The position numbers and the translations under genes were made by a program. A stretch of 64,000 bases of DNA, taken from NCBI RefSeq assembly GCF_020866845.1, contig NZ_CP086594.1, forward strand, positions 62,001-126,000, written 5' to 3'. This stretch comes from Sphingomonas radiodurans. GTDB taxonomy: Bacteria > Pseudomonadota > Alphaproteobacteria > Sphingomonadales > Sphingomonadaceae. Numbering within the stretch: position 1 is the first letter of the stretch; the number at the start of each line of letters is the position of its first letter. The notes beneath the pieces are model-generated. The model was given only the letters and a program-made list of their open reading frames with translations. It ran no database searches and was not told the DNA's origin. Below, piece after piece: positions 63,674-64,000 of the stretch.

Positions 63674-63790
63674 GTGTTTGATGACAGCGGCGTCAATGAA
63701 ACCAGCGCAATGGACGGGCCCCATGATGGCACTGGGTTCGTCTCGCCAGACGGTATAGACGACGAATCGATTGAACCCCGCGTCAGCTGA
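63674..63790 (+). CDS. Possible 38-residue acidic protein
   Basis: A GTG-initiated frame reading MFDDSGVNETSAMDGPHDGT to IEPRVS. It has the same acidic, disordered character as the two small frames before it and could be a third unit or the frameshifted end of the second. Weakest member of the group. Confidence 0.3.
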   Translation: MFDDSGVNETSAMDGPHDGTGFVSPDGIDDESIEPRVS

Positions 63791-63796
63791 GTTGCT

Positions 63797-64000
63797 TCAT
63801 GCGGCGGTCGGCCTGACCCCTGGAGAGGCCACCGCCGCAAATAGCCGAAACCCATTCGGCAACCGTCGCGTTCGCCGACCATCCAACGCTGCTTCAATGG
63901 CGGTGATTGCAGCAAGCAGATCGCGCTGCGCATATGGTTTGGAAAGCCATCCTGCCGCATATTCTTCCGCCTGACCGACCAGATTGCCCGTCACGAACAT
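63797..64000 (-). CDS. Response regulator receiver domain, C-terminal part (gene starts beyond the right edge)
   Basis: The visible 67 residues include MFVTGNLVGQAEEYAAGWLS and KPYAQRDLLAAITAI. This is the beta4-alpha4-beta5-alpha5 end of a CheY-like receiver, with the conserved threonine and the KP dipeptide. It ends in a short Arg-rich tail with no output domain, so it is probably a stand-alone receiver. Confidence 0.7.
   Translation of the reverse strand: MFVTGNLVGQAEEYAAGWLSKPYAQRDLLAAITAIEAALDGRRTRRLPNGFRLFAAVASPGVRPTAA

Overview
The window is GC-rich chromosomal DNA that looks like a sphingomonad (Sphingomonas or a close relative, Alphaproteobacteria). The grounds are the gene order divL-tsaE-amgK-murU-addB-addA, a DivL-type kinase with tyrosine in place of the phospho-acceptor histidine, an ornithine decarboxylase next to a deoxyhypusine-synthase-like gene (sphingomonads are rich in homospermidine), an EPS-type sugar transferase, and dispersed palindromes that read as 'NETPAFAGVT' or 'SEVEG' when they lie inside genes. 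No taxon was checked by search.

Positions 1-15400 (all minus strand) hold core genes in this transcription order: fabD-fabG-acpP-fabF-mltG-divL-tsaE-amgK-murU-addB-addA. They cover fatty-acid synthesis, peptidoglycan termination and recycling, cell-cycle signalling, tRNA modification and double-strand-break repair. Several junctions have 4-nt ATGA overlaps. A GT39-like membrane glycosyltransferase lies upstream. Positions 15500-25940 hold an RcnB-like protein, rpsF-rpsR-rplI, mutL, the divergent mreBCD-mrdA-rodA cell-shape operon and tRNA-Lys.

Positions 26000-30750 are accessory. They contain an unknown 354-aa protein, then a type IIG-like restriction-methyltransferase gene broken by two frameshifts. 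Matching hairpin repeats in opposite orientation flank the broken gene. LepA, a CsgG-like secreted protein and a PnuC/NadR-like salvage pair follow, then tRNA-Pro.

Positions 34988-44290, starting 63 nt after tRNA-Pro, are a nest of insertion sequences: two full copies and one partial copy of an IS407-like element (IS-A), pieces of a related element (IS-B) that IS-A has entered, two inverted copies of the same internally deleted IS3-like element (IS-C), and a 5'-truncated IS5-family element (IS-D). Between them lie remains of an exopolysaccharide locus: an intact undecaprenyl-phosphate sugar transferase, a truncated methyltransferase and fragments of at least two other genes.

Positions 44700-64000 return to core functions: mtgA, dnaX-ybaB, SRP RNA, two coupled cysteine desulfurases with a 2Fe-2S ferredoxin, a serine/threonine dehydratase, the polyamine pair, a MAPEG protein, a Ca2+/H+ antiporter, and tig/clpP/clpX with a glycosyltransferase and a MipA-like gene between tig and clpP. 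The window ends with tRNA-Leu, a run of very short low-complexity ORFs and a partial response regulator.
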